A DNA stretch of 64,000 nt from Allobosea robiniae (lineage in GTDB: Bacteria; Pseudomonadota; Alphaproteobacteria; Rhizobiales; Beijerinckiaceae), in NCBI RefSeq assembly GCF_900102525.1, contig NZ_FNBZ01000004.1, forward strand, positions 1 to 64,000, in the 5' to 3' direction. Below, in pieces: positions 37,534 to 46,089 of this stretch. A model generated the notes under the pieces. It ran no database searches. It was not told the DNA's origin and worked only from the letters and a program-made list of their open reading frames with translations. Position 1 is the first letter of the stretch; the number at the start of each line of letters is the position of its first letter. A program made the position numbers and the translations under genes.

Positions 37534-38523
37534 TCAGGGAAAGACCGTCTTCCAGTCAACCTTCATGTCGACAATCGTCCAGGCCTTTGCCTTGCCCTCG
37601 TCGAGGGCCTTGTCGAGCTTCCCGATGTGGGATTCTCGGTCGTAGGCGTATTCGCGCTCGGCATCGGTGTGGTGGACGATGCCGGCGAAGCGCGCGCCCG
37701 TCTCCGCCATCGTCCACTGGAGCATCTGCAGGTCGCCGTCCGAGTTGCCGAAGGCGAAGATCGGGCGGCGCCCGATGAAGTGGTTGATTGCGACGGGCTT
37801 GCCCGGGCCCTCGTCGACGAACTCGATCTTGGGCATCTTCATGAGCACCGGCTTGCCGTCTGCGCCGAGCTGGAACTCCACCACGCCAGACGAGCCGACG
37901 ATCTGCTCGGGCGGGATGCCGTAGACCTTTTCCACCCAAGGTCGCATGAACTCGATCCCGCCGGCCGAGACGATGTAGGTCTTGAAGCCGTTGCTACGCA
38001 GATAGGCCAGCAGCTCCAGCATCGGCTGGTAGACGAGCTCGGTGTAGGGCCTGTCGAAGCGCGGATGTCGGGCGGCGGGGAGCCAGTCGTTCACGCTCCT
38101 GGAGAACTCCTCGGTGGTCATGCCGGTGTGGCTGGCCGCCACGACCGCGAGCAGGCCCTTCACGCCGCCCGCGAAGAAGGTCTTCATGTCGCCGTCGAGG
38201 AGGGACTGGAAGGGCTGGGTGGTCTTCCATTCCGGATGCTGCGGCGCCATCTGCTTGGCGCGGTCGATCGCGAACGCGGCCTGGAAGTAAATCGGGTGCT
38301 CGCACCACAGCGTGCCGTCGTTGTCGAAGGTCGCGATCCGCTCGGACGGCGGCACGAAGTCCGGCGTGCCCTCCGTGGTCACCCGCGCGACAAAGTCGGT
38401 GATGGATTTCTTCGTCGCTCCCTCATTCCAGGACGGCAGAGGGTCGGCCTGCGCTTGCGCGAAACTCGCCCCCAGGCTCAACGTCGCCGCAAGCACGGCC
38501 GTCGATAGATCATTCAAGGTCAT
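37534..38523 (-). CDS. Periplasmic HAD-family phosphatase
   Basis: 329 residues from the ATG at 38523, overlapping the DUF1622 stop (ATGA). A signal peptide (MTLNDLSTAVLAATLSLGAS, ending near AQAQA) indicates export. HAD motif I is ATFDNDGTLW, with a complete DxD nucleophile pair, motif II is YIVSAGG, and motif IV lies in FAFGNSDGDLQML. The fold resembles the phosphoserine-phosphatase branch. The substrate is unknown; its place in the sulfatase run suggests action on the same exported or surface material. Confidence 0.87.
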   Translation of the reverse strand: MTLNDLSTAVLAATLSLGASFAQAQADPLPSWNEGATKKSITDFVARVTTEGTPDFVPPSERIATFDNDGTLWCEHPIYFQAAFAIDRAKQMAPQHPEWKTTQPFQSLLDGDMKTFFAGGVKGLLAVVAASHTGMTTEEFSRSVNDWLPAARHPRFDRPYTELVYQPMLELLAYLRSNGFKTYIVSAGGIEFMRPWVEKVYGIPPEQIVGSSGVVEFQLGADGKPVLMKMPKIEFVDEGPGKPVAINHFIGRRPIFAFGNSDGDLQMLQWTMAETGARFAGIVHHTDAEREYAYDRESHIGKLDKALDEGKAKAWTIVDMKVDWKTVFP

Positions 38524-38879
38524 TGCGCCTCTCCGTCTGCTTGGCCAGCCTCGGTCCGGGCGAGGTCCCTCTCCAGGAAGTAGTTCAGGAACGTCCGTAT
38601 CACCGCGACGACCGCGATGCGGGCGAGCGTTTCCCATGTCGTCGAGATCGCAGTCTCAATGATGTCGGCGGCGAGCTGGAAGGTCAGGCCGCCGACCAGC
38701 AGGCGGGAGAAGCGCAGCCAGACGGCGCGCCCGTCCAGCCCATCGGATCGCAGGAGCAGAAACCGCACGGCCTGGACGAAGGCCTCGATCGCCGCATAGA
38801 GCACGACGAGCAGCGCCATGCCCTCGATCAGGACGACCGCGTGTTCCGAGACAAGGACAAGCCACGCTTTCAAGTGCAT
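38520..38879 (-). CDS. DUF1622 membrane protein
   Basis: 119 residues with three hydrophobic helices and the DUF1622 pattern RLLVGGLTFQLAADIIETAISTTW. Function unknown. It begins 26 bases after the sulfatase stop and its own stop overlaps the HAD start, so it is within the same transcript. Confidence 0.85.
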   Translation of the reverse strand: MHLKAWLVLVSEHAVVLIEGMALLVVLYAAIEAFVQAVRFLLLRSDGLDGRAVWLRFSRLLVGGLTFQLAADIIETAISTTWETLARIAVVAVIRTFLNYFLERDLARTEAGQADGEAQ

Positions 38880-38904
38880 CTCGGCCAGTTAGGCGCGTCC
38901 CCGG

Positions 38905-40449
38905 TCAGTTCTTCCTGCCGCCGTCCTGCAGGGCCTGAAGCGCCTTCTCGACGCTAAGGGATCCTGAGGCCTGGCTTGGCGGGTAGTCCTTGAAGGTCGC
39001 CAGGTACTGACCCATGACCCCCATCGCCGGCATCATCACCCACAGCGACTTCCCCCACCATTCGCCATAGGACGTCGACTCGGTCTGGTATCGCTCCCAG
39101 GGATCGACGCGCAGGTTCGTCACCAGCGGGACGTTGGTTGTATCCTCCTTGCCGCTGAAGAGGTTGCCGACGATGGTCTTGAAGGTGATCTTCCACTCGT
39201 TATAGCGCACCGCCATCAGGTCGGCATTGTCGCTGAAGTAGAAGAACTCCCGGCGCGGGCTCTCCGTGACCGTGCCTTCCAGGAACGGCTTGAAGTTGTA
39301 GCCGTCCAGGTGGTTCTTGAAGGTCTTCGAGCCCACCTCGACCCCGGTGAGCAGCTTCTCCTTCAAATCGGGATCGCCGCCGGCGGCTGCTACGAGGGTC
39401 GGCAGCCAGTCCTCGGCCGACATCACTTCGTTGACGATGGTGCCCGGCTTGATGACGCCGGGCCACTTCGCCAGCATGGGTACGCGGAAGCCGCCTTCGT
39501 AGACGGTGCCCTTCTCGCCGCGGAACGGATGGTTGCCGCCGTCCGGCCAGCTGAAGATCTCGGCGCCGTTGTCGCTGGTGAACAGCACGATGGTGTCGTC
39601 GGCGACCCCGAGTTCCTCCAGCTTGGCGAGCAGTCCGCCCACGACCCAGTCGAGTTCGGCCATCGCGTCGGCGAACAGGCCAAAGCCGGTCTTGCCGTCC
39701 CACTTCTTCGACAGATGCGTCCAGGAGTGGCACCGGGTCGAGTTGTGCCAGAGGAAGAAGGGCTTCCCCGCCTTCACCGAGCGGTCCATGAAGTCGCAGG
39801 AGCGTCTCACCAGATCGGCGTCGATGTCCTCCATGCTGACCTTGGCGGCGGGGTCCATGCCCGGATGCGGCGGCAGCGGGCCGGCGTCGGTGATCTTCTG
39901 CTTGCCGACGCGGCCCCAGCGCGGGTCCTCGGTCGGATCGTCGACGTCGGTCGCGACGGTGCTGATGATGTTGCGCGGGCCGAACTTCTTGAGGAACTTC
40001 TCGTCCTTCGGATAGTCCGGGTAGTACGGCTCCTCCATGGCGTTGAGGTGGTAGAGGATGCCGTGGAACTCGTCGAAGCCATGGACCGTGGGCAGGTACT
40101 CGTTGCGGTCCCCGAGATGGTTCTTCCCGATCTGGGCCGTCGCATAGCCAAGTGGCTTGAGGAACTCCGCGATCGTCGGGTCCTTGTCCTGCAGGCCCTG
40201 CTTGGCCGCCGGCAGCCCGACCTTCAGCAGCCCCGTGCGAAACGGCGTCTGCCCGGTGATGAAGGCAGCGCGTCCAGCCGTGCAGGACTGCTGGCCGTAG
40301 TAATCAGTGAACAGCGCGCCCTCGCTGGCGATCCGGTCGAGGTTGGGCGTCCTGCCCCCCATCATGCCGCGGTGGTAGGCGCTGATGTTCCAGATGCCGA
40401 CGTCGTCGGCCATGATCATGACGATGTTGGGCTTCCCGGTCTTGGCCAT
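38905..40449 (-). CDS. Arylsulfatase with CxAxR formylglycine site
   Basis: 514 residues, the alkaline-phosphatase-superfamily sulfatase fold. Metal ligands are in VMIMADDVG (Asp15-Asp16) and FTSDNGAE. The active-site motif is QQSCTAGRAAF, with Cys56 in C-T-A-G-R instead of the common C-x-P-x-R. The oxidising enzyme FGE is encoded in the same run. There is no signal peptide, so the enzyme should be cytoplasmic or leave by an unusual route. It hydrolyses sulfate (or possibly phosphonate) esters; the substrate is unknown. GGAG precedes the ATG. Confidence 0.93.
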   Translation of the reverse strand: MAKTGKPNIVMIMADDVGIWNISAYHRGMMGGRTPNLDRIASEGALFTDYYGQQSCTAGRAAFITGQTPFRTGLLKVGLPAAKQGLQDKDPTIAEFLKPLGYATAQIGKNHLGDRNEYLPTVHGFDEFHGILYHLNAMEEPYYPDYPKDEKFLKKFGPRNIISTVATDVDDPTEDPRWGRVGKQKITDAGPLPPHPGMDPAAKVSMEDIDADLVRRSCDFMDRSVKAGKPFFLWHNSTRCHSWTHLSKKWDGKTGFGLFADAMAELDWVVGGLLAKLEELGVADDTIVLFTSDNGAEIFSWPDGGNHPFRGEKGTVYEGGFRVPMLAKWPGVIKPGTIVNEVMSAEDWLPTLVAAAGGDPDLKEKLLTGVEVGSKTFKNHLDGYNFKPFLEGTVTESPRREFFYFSDNADLMAVRYNEWKITFKTIVGNLFSGKEDTTNVPLVTNLRVDPWERYQTESTSYGEWWGKSLWVMMPAMGVMGQYLATFKDYPPSQASGSLSVEKALQALQDGGRKN

Positions 40450-40491
40450 CTGGGTGCTCCCTGTCCTGTAATGGTTGAAGGTGTCGGACCC

Positions 40492-40956
40492 TCAGCTGAA
40501 GGGCCCGCTGCGAAGAATCATGCTCACGATCGCGACCACGCCCAGCCCAAGCAGCAGGACGGCGGTGATCAGCGTCATCGAGACCGGGAAGCTGCTCTCC
40601 GCATGAACCAGGCCGTCCGCGGCCATGGCCTGCCGCTGTTGGCGCAGCCCGACCATGAACTGGAGGTGGTATATGATGCCGCCGACCAGCATGAGGATGC
40701 CGAGCAGGACCAGCGTGACGCCGAAGTTGCGAGACGATCCGGCGTGGGTGATGACGCCGTGCTCGCGGGCCTTCTCGAAGACCTGGTAGATCGTGAACCC
40801 GAACGAGATCAGCGACAGCGCGGTGCGGATCACCGACATCAGCGTGCGCTCGGCGCTCATCCGCGTGCGCTGGAACGACATGCCGGTGCGGCGCTCCGAC
40901 AGCTCGACGGAAATGCGGTCGGGCGAGGATGCCGAGGTGACGGGCGGCAGGCTCAT
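40492..40956 (-). CDS. DUF202 membrane protein
   Basis: 154 residues from the ATG at 40956, overlapping the stop of the upstream gene (ATGA). The DUF202 signature RTRMSAERTLMSVIRTALSLISFGFTIYQ is clear, followed by two more membrane helices. Function unknown. It lies between the 172-residue membrane protein and the sulfatase. Confidence 0.88.
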   Translation of the reverse strand: MSLPPVTSASSPDRISVELSERRTGMSFQRTRMSAERTLMSVIRTALSLISFGFTIYQVFEKAREHGVITHAGSSRNFGVTLVLLGILMLVGGIIYHLQFMVGLRQQRQAMAADGLVHAESSFPVSMTLITAVLLLGLGVVAIVSMILRSGPFS

Positions 40957-41471
40957 GAGCGTCGCTCCTTGTCTCGTTCGTCCGAGGCCGGGAGCCAGCG
41001 CCGGGCGAGGATCTCGGTCAGCCAGCGCAGGACGAAGTAAGGGATCACAGCCAGCAGCAGGGCCATCATCAGCGCCTCCACCGGATAGAAGCGGTCGAGG
41101 ACGTTGAGCTGGTAGATGACGTCCATGCTCATCCCGAGCAGCGCCACGCGCGCGATCGAGGTCAGGCCCTCGCGCAGCCGGCCCTTGGGGACGCGATCGT
41201 CCCACAGCGCCGACCAGAAGAAGGCCCGGTGGCCATACCTGGCGTCGCGGATTCCATCGGGCAGCGCCGCCAGCAGCGCCATCATGGGCTGCAGCAGGAA
41301 CCGGAAATTCATCGGGCCATGAACGCGATCCGAGATGTCCAGCCAGAAGCGTTCGTGAACCGCCGGCGACCAACCGTATCGAAGCCCGCCCCAGGCGAGC
41401 AGCAGGATGAACAGTGCCACGACCACCCATTTCAGAGCGCGCTGGACGGCGGTGGGCGCGGTCGCGCTCAT
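40953..41471 (-). CDS. Three- or four-helix membrane protein, unknown
   Basis: 172 residues from the ATG at 41471, which overlaps the FGE stop (ATGA). Hydrophobic helices lie near 12-30, 55-70, 105-125 and 130-150. A FLLQPMMALLAALPDGIRDARYG segment recurs in similar unnamed proteins as far as I recall. No family name is assigned. Its position between FGE and DUF202 with overlaps at both ends ties it to the sulfatase run. Confidence 0.8.
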   Translation of the reverse strand: MSATAPTAVQRALKWVVVALFILLLAWGGLRYGWSPAVHERFWLDISDRVHGPMNFRFLLQPMMALLAALPDGIRDARYGHRAFFWSALWDDRVPKGRLREGLTSIARVALLGMSMDVIYQLNVLDRFYPVEALMMALLLAVIPYFVLRWLTEILARRWLPASDERDKERRS

Positions 41472-42460
41472 GGGACCGACCCCTCCCTGACGACGCAGCG
41501 GAAGCCGACATGGCTCGTTGAGGTGTCGATAGGCTCGGCATGGCGCGCGGCCGGGCGGTAGCGGCGGCAGTAGTTTGGGGCGCAGAGATGCGAGCCGCCC
41601 TTCAGGACCTTGCGCGGGATGCGGATCGCGGGCTGGCGCGGGTCGTAGCTGTCGCCCTCGGGACCGCCGCGTGGGTTCTGCGGGACGCAGCACGCCTTGG
41701 GCGCGTCGTCGGGATGGCGGGTCGACCAGAAGTCGGAGGTCCATTCCCAGACGTTGCCGATCATGTCGTGGAGGCCATAGCCGTTGGCCGGGAACGCCTT
41801 CACCGGCGAGGTCCGGGCGAAGCCGTCCTCCTTGGTGTTCTCGTTCGGGAAATTGCCCTGCCAGATGTTGGCCATATGGTGGCCGTCCGGCGTGAGCTCG
41901 TCGCCCCAGGCGAACTCGGCGCCCTCGCGCCCGCCCCAGGCGGCGAACTCCCACTCGGCCTCGGTCGGCAGCGACTTGCCGGCCCAGGCGGCATAGGCCT
42001 CGGCGTCGCGGTAGGCGACATGCACGACGGGATGGCCGTCGAGGCCCTTCAGCGAGGAGCCGGCGCCATAGGGCTTGCGCCAGGTCGCGCCAAACCTGAA
42101 CGTCCACCATTGCGACCAGTCGCGCAGATCGACCGGATGTGTCGGCGGGGCGAACATCAACGAGCCCGCCCGCAGCATGTGCGGCAGCGCGCCGGGATAA
42201 TCCTTCGGATCGGGCGCGATCTCCGCGAAAGTGACATGGCCGGTCGCCTCGACGAAGGCTCGGAACTGCCGGTTGGTGACCGGGGTCTCGTCGATCCAGA
42301 AGCCGTCGACCTTCACGGTGTGGGCCGGCGCCTCCTCGGGATAGTGCCTGTCCGAGCCCATCCGGAAGGTGCCGCCCGCGATCTTGATCATGCCGGCGCG
42401 AGAGGCGCGAGCGGTCGTCTGGGCAACCGGGGGGCGGGTGAGCGTCGTGGCGTCCGTCAT
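41468..42460 (-). CDS. Formylglycine-generating enzyme (SUMF1 family)
   Basis: 330 residues. It oxidises the active-site cysteine of sulfatases to formylglycine. The FGE fold is shown by GGTFRMGSDRHYPEEAPAH, WIDETPVTNRQFRAFV, LPTEAEWEFAAWGG and NVWEWTSDF. The catalytic cysteine pair is kept: Cys293 and Cys298 in GGSHLCAPNYCRRYR, matching the two copper-binding cysteines of human FGE, which separates true FGE from other SUMF1 relatives. No signal peptide, so maturation should be cytoplasmic, as for the sulfatase. Confidence 0.93.
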   Translation of the reverse strand: MTDATTLTRPPVAQTTARASRAGMIKIAGGTFRMGSDRHYPEEAPAHTVKVDGFWIDETPVTNRQFRAFVEATGHVTFAEIAPDPKDYPGALPHMLRAGSLMFAPPTHPVDLRDWSQWWTFRFGATWRKPYGAGSSLKGLDGHPVVHVAYRDAEAYAAWAGKSLPTEAEWEFAAWGGREGAEFAWGDELTPDGHHMANIWQGNFPNENTKEDGFARTSPVKAFPANGYGLHDMIGNVWEWTSDFWSTRHPDDAPKACCVPQNPRGGPEGDSYDPRQPAIRIPRKVLKGGSHLCAPNYCRRYRPAARHAEPIDTSTSHVGFRCVVREGSVP

Positions 42461-42474
42461 CCCGCGCGCTCCCG

Positions 42475-43479
42475 CTACCGCTTCACGACAGCGGGCTCAA
42501 CCGGCGGCGAAGCCGACTTGGGAACGTGCCCGATCGGGAGGGCGATCGTGAACAGGCCGAGCGTCCCGCGCGGCCGGTTCTCGACGTCGACCTCGCGCAG
42601 CACCTTCAGCCGCGCCGAGACCGGCGTTCCGGCCACCTCGAATGTGTAGGCGACCTGGGCGCCGACCGCCGTGACGCGCCCCTTGTAGGAGCCCAGGGAC
42701 GCGCCCGCGCCGCCGTCGCCGCTTACCTGCTGGTAATGCGACGCCAGCACGCCGACCGAGAACTGCTTGCTCAGGTACTGACTGATCGCCAGGTCGGCGT
42801 GGATGGCGTTGCCGCTCCGGTAGTCGGTCGCGTCATTCTTGCCGTTGACCTCGAACCCGACCGCTGCGGAGATGTCCAGGCCGATCTTGGGATCGAGCCA
42901 GGTGCCCGCGGCGTAGAAGTCGCCAATCCAGCGGTTGAACGAGACGTTGGAAAGCTCGCCCTCCTGATAGGAACCGGACGGGATGCTGACGGACGTGCCG
43001 ACCTGCCAGTGGAAGTTCCCGGCGTGCCAGCCGATGAAACTGGAGACGACGGGGTCGCCGATGTTGAAGGTGGCGTCGCGCTGGCTGAAGCCGAATGTGC
43101 GTCCGCGCGGTCCTGTGATCACCGCACCCGCGCTAATTCGCGGCGTCCCGAATGGCACCGTGACCGCGAACGCCAGGTTGCCGCCCAGAATCTCGAACGG
43201 CGTCACCCAGGTCGGTGTCATGAAGTCGACGCGCGCCTCGGCCTTGACGTTGGCGACAACGGCGCCGCCGATCTGGATCGGTCTCGCGGCCGAGATGCGG
43301 CCGGAATAGCTGTAGAAGTCGTTCTCGAAATAGAAGCCCGGCGGGGGAACGATGCCGGCCCCAGGCCCCTTCAGACCCGGCACATACAGGCCGGCGCCAC
43401 CCTCGGTGCCACTCGCGGTGCTCGCCATCGTGCAAAAAAGCGCTGCGCAGGTGAATTTAATCCCTAAACGCATCTGCAT
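42475..43479 (-). CDS. Phenol_MetA_deg-like outer-membrane beta-barrel protein
   Basis: 334 residues with a signal peptide (MQMRLGIKFTCAALFCTMAS, ending near ASG). The mature protein alternates aromatic and polar residues in beta-strand fashion and carries the SphA/Phenol_MetA_deg pattern (GFYFENDFYSYSG..., QVSGDGGAGASLGSYKGRVTAVGAQVAYTF). These proteins form outer-membrane barrels found near degradation genes. It leads the sulfatase run, with GAGGGG before its ATG, and may be the uptake pore. The substrate is unknown. Confidence 0.83.
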   Translation of the reverse strand: MQMRLGIKFTCAALFCTMASTASGTEGGAGLYVPGLKGPGAGIVPPPGFYFENDFYSYSGRISAARPIQIGGAVVANVKAEARVDFMTPTWVTPFEILGGNLAFAVTVPFGTPRISAGAVITGPRGRTFGFSQRDATFNIGDPVVSSFIGWHAGNFHWQVGTSVSIPSGSYQEGELSNVSFNRWIGDFYAAGTWLDPKIGLDISAAVGFEVNGKNDATDYRSGNAIHADLAISQYLSKQFSVGVLASHYQQVSGDGGAGASLGSYKGRVTAVGAQVAYTFEVAGTPVSARLKVLREVDVENRPRGTLGLFTIALPIGHVPKSASPPVEPAVVKR

Positions 43480-43665
43480 CGGTCCCCTCGGCGCTCTAAT
43501 GCTTCGAGCCTATTCTGGAAATTCGTGCGGTCAAGTTGAAGTTTCTCGCGCAAGAAGGCGGTGGAGCCAGTAGCACGATGGGTCCCATCCGAGAGAGAGT
43601 CCTAGTGAAGCATCAGTTGAGCCCTCCGACAGGGCGTCAATCCATTCAACGACTTATTCACCTGA

Positions 43666-43989
43666 TCAAGGTTTCAAACGCAATTCAATAACGTCTATCG
43701 CGAGCAAATCAGTATAGCGCCGTTCGAGAGTCTCGATGAACTCGTCAGCGAAGCGAGATCCCTGCTCCTCTGTTAACGCTTGAGCAGCGGCCTTCTTCTC
43801 GTCATGACAAGACATAATTGCATAGCGAGCAACCACAGGAGCGCTTTCTGCGCTCTTTGCGTATCTTTTCGCCGTTGCATCAGCACAACTCCGCCATTTT
43901 GCAAGAGCGGCGTCGCCTTTCCCTTTTTCTTGTGCGAAGGCCGCAACAGAAATCAGGCACCCGAGAGCGATCAAAATACTTCTGCGCAT
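43666..43989 (-). CDS. Small secreted protein, unknown function
   Basis: 107 residues from the ATG at 43989, chosen for the GAGGT ribosome-binding site and a clean signal peptide (MRRSILIALGCLISVAAFAQ). The mature part is helical with two cysteines (WRSCADATAKRYAKS and AIMSCHDEKKAA) and an Ala/Lys/Glu-rich composition. No family recognised. Confidence 0.65.
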   Translation of the reverse strand: MRRSILIALGCLISVAAFAQEKGKGDAALAKWRSCADATAKRYAKSAESAPVVARYAIMSCHDEKKAAAQALTEEQGSRFADEFIETLERRYTDLLAIDVIELRLKP

Positions 43990-44787
43990 GTTGTACCTCA
44001 AATAATCGAACTGCCGCAGGTTCCTTCCCGTCGAACGTTCGTACCCGCTCGAACCGGTTCGCCACTCGCCGATCCGTCGGCGACGCTCAAGCGCTGTCAA
44101 CTCGGCCGGCAGCATGTCCGTCTTGCCGCCTTTGATCAAGGTCATTGCCGGTGCCGGAGCCATGCAGTTGTGCACCCTCTTGTTTGGGACGACGTCAGGA
44201 TTCGCCAGCTCGTACAGGCCTTCCTCGTTGGAGACCTCAGGCTGGTATCCTCCCGGCGCGCCGAGGGCTCCTTTTCATCGGTACGAGCCTTTGTCGATTT
44301 CCTCGCGTGATAATGCGCCCTTCACCGACATCAGGCGACCAAACTGGCACCCTGGCGAGCGCCCGATACTAGCTAAGGCGTCGGCTGACTGTCGCCTCAC
44401 CTTGTCACCTCTTTTATCAATGCGGGGGCAACCGAAAGGCCTTTACCGAGATCGAAACCGTTCGACTGAGAAGGTTGCTAACCTAGAGCAGACCTCACGG
44501 ACGTGAGGATTGGGCCAAACCTCAACTCTCCAGCGGACCTACCAGTTAGACAGCCCTAAAGCGGACCCTCTGAGCGTCGGCAACGGGCCAGGATCTGCCG
44601 ATTACAGCAGCCTACCGTATTCCTCAAATTTGCATGCGACGATGGCTGGGAAACCCTGGTCAGGATGAACGGCAGTCCGGTGGGTAAAATACGACTGATT
44701 CCGCAGAAGCGCCATGGCGGGCAGGCCGATCGGCCCTTAATGTGAGCGGATTGGCGCACCAATAGCCCCTGGATAGATATCAGCCGC
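43990..44787. other. Gene-poor stretch with a possible LysR C-terminal remnant
   Basis: About 800 bases with no intact gene. On the plus strand around 44180-44310 the frame ends DLRLVSSRRAEGSFSSVRAFVDFLA and a stop, which looks like the last part of a LysR effector domain, but the rest is missing. The remainder shows no coding, RNA or repeat signal I can support; it may be a scar of earlier rearrangement. Confidence 0.35.
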
Positions 44788-45777
44788 ATGAAGACGAGCT
44801 CTGCTCAGATCGACCTGTTTGATGACGCGCCCGGCTACCGCGAGGCGCCACGACCGGCGCCGAGAAAGCGTCAGGCGGTAGCGCCCCAGCATGCCGGCTG
44901 GGACGACGAAGAAGCCGCTCAACGACTGGAGCAGACTGGCCACTTCAGGATTCTGCGGAAGCTTGTGCCGCGCACCGTCATCCCGCGGGTTGAAAGCGCC
45001 TATCCGAACCTTGCGGTCCTGGTGGATACGGAGACGACGGGTCTGAACCACGCCAAGGATGAGGTCATCGAAATCGGCGCGGTCGCATTCACATATGATG
45101 ATGAAGGCGTCATCGGGGATATCGTCGGCGTATATAACGGGTTGCGTCAGCCATCGGAACCGATCCCAGCCGAAATCACGCGGCTGACGGGCATCACTGA
45201 CCAGATGGTCGCTGGCCTGGAAATCGACTTCGCCGCCCTTGATGCTCTGGTGAACGAGGCGGATCTGATCATCGCGCACAACGCCGCGTTCGATCGACCG
45301 TTTTGCGAGAACCTCTCCTCCACCTTTGCTGCGAAGGCTTGGGCATGTTCAGTCAAGGAGGTGCCATGGGCCGACCTTGGCTTCGAGGGAAACAAGCTCG
45401 GCTACCTCGTCGGACAGTCAGGTCTGTTTCATGAGGGGCATCGAGCGACCGACGATTGCCACGCGCTGTTAGAGGTTTTGGCGCGTCCGGTGGGACAGAA
45501 TGGAACTCCGCCCTTCGCTGCGCTTTTACGGTCCAGCCAACAAAGTCGGATCCGGATTTATGCAGAGAACGCCCCCTTCGACATGAAGGACCACCTTAAA
45601 GGCCGAGGCTATCGCTGGTCAGATGGCAGTGACGGTAGGCCCCGAGCATGGTGGATAGAGATTGATGAAGAGCTCTGGGACGAGGAGCTGCGATATCTTC
45701 GTACCGACATCTACGGCTGGGAAGACGCAGAGCCGCTGACGGTGCATCTGACCGCGTTTGAGCGATATCGCCTGTAG
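44788..45777 (+). CDS. DnaQ-like 3'-5' exonuclease (DEDDh)
   Basis: 329 residues. The exonuclease fold lies at about 70-240: ExoI VDTETTGLNH, ExoII IAHNAAFDRPF, ExoIII HRATDDCHALLEVL, with all catalytic acids and the DEDDh histidine present. An unusual ~70-residue N-terminal extension (Pro/Arg-rich) and a ~90-residue C-terminal domain (RIYAENAPFDMKDHLKGRGYRWSDG...) flank it. The latter looks like the domain attached to some plasmid- and phage-borne exonucleases. It is probably an accessory repair or replication exonuclease rather than the chromosomal epsilon subunit. Confidence 0.88.
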   Translation: MKTSSAQIDLFDDAPGYREAPRPAPRKRQAVAPQHAGWDDEEAAQRLEQTGHFRILRKLVPRTVIPRVESAYPNLAVLVDTETTGLNHAKDEVIEIGAVAFTYDDEGVIGDIVGVYNGLRQPSEPIPAEITRLTGITDQMVAGLEIDFAALDALVNEADLIIAHNAAFDRPFCENLSSTFAAKAWACSVKEVPWADLGFEGNKLGYLVGQSGLFHEGHRATDDCHALLEVLARPVGQNGTPPFAALLRSSQQSRIRIYAENAPFDMKDHLKGRGYRWSDGSDGRPRAWWIEIDEELWDEELRYLRTDIYGWEDAEPLTVHLTAFERYRL

Positions 45778-45840
45778 CACTCCTGTTCTGAAGCCGGCGC
45801 CGCTGGAGGCGCTTGCAAGCTTGACTCCGCGAACACGATC

Positions 45841-45855
45841 GTTCTCATAATGTTC
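45841..45855 (+). promoter_or_regulatory. LexA box (GTTC-N7-GTTC) before the helicase operon
   Basis: The perfect alphaproteobacterial SOS box GTTC-TCATAAT-GTTC lies 22 bases upstream of the ATG at 45877. It predicts DNA-damage induction of the small gene, the UvrD-like helicase and the genes coupled after them. Confidence 0.8.
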
Positions 45856-45876
45856 TCATTCGTGAGGACGCATCCC

Positions 45877-46089
45877 ATGCCGCCAGTCGTGCCCCGACAC
45901 GCGCCTGCTCCGACCCTTATGGAGCGCCAGATCGATTCATTTTTGGCGGCGTTCGATGGCAATGCGCGGGCTGCCATTGGCGCCTTACTTCACAATCGCG
46001 ATGAGCTTCTGAAGGATGCGGACCGGGTCGCCTCGCTGAGCCTCTTGCGCCGTCGGTTCTCAAAGGGAACACGGGAGTCGGAGATATGA
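45877..46089 (+). CDS. Small protein ahead of the UvrD-like helicase, unknown
   Basis: 70 residues from the ATG at 45877, chosen because GTGAGG lies at good distance and the in-frame ATG at 45850 falls inside the LexA box. Mostly helical and charged (RQIDSFLAAFDGNARAAIGALLHNRDELL). Its stop overlaps the helicase start (ATGA), so it is probably co-translated and may be a helicase partner. No family recognised. Confidence 0.6.
   Translation: MPPVVPRHAPAPTLMERQIDSFLAAFDGNARAAIGALLHNRDELLKDADRVASLSLLRRRFSKGTRESEI

Noticed and set aside
39310-41040. 576-codon plus-strand open frame opposite the sulfatase
   Set aside because: Antisense shadow; the minus strand carries sulfatase and DUF202 motifs.
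44737-45279. Minus-strand open frame opposite the DnaQ-like exonuclease
   Set aside because: Antisense shadow of a gene with three intact exonuclease motifs.
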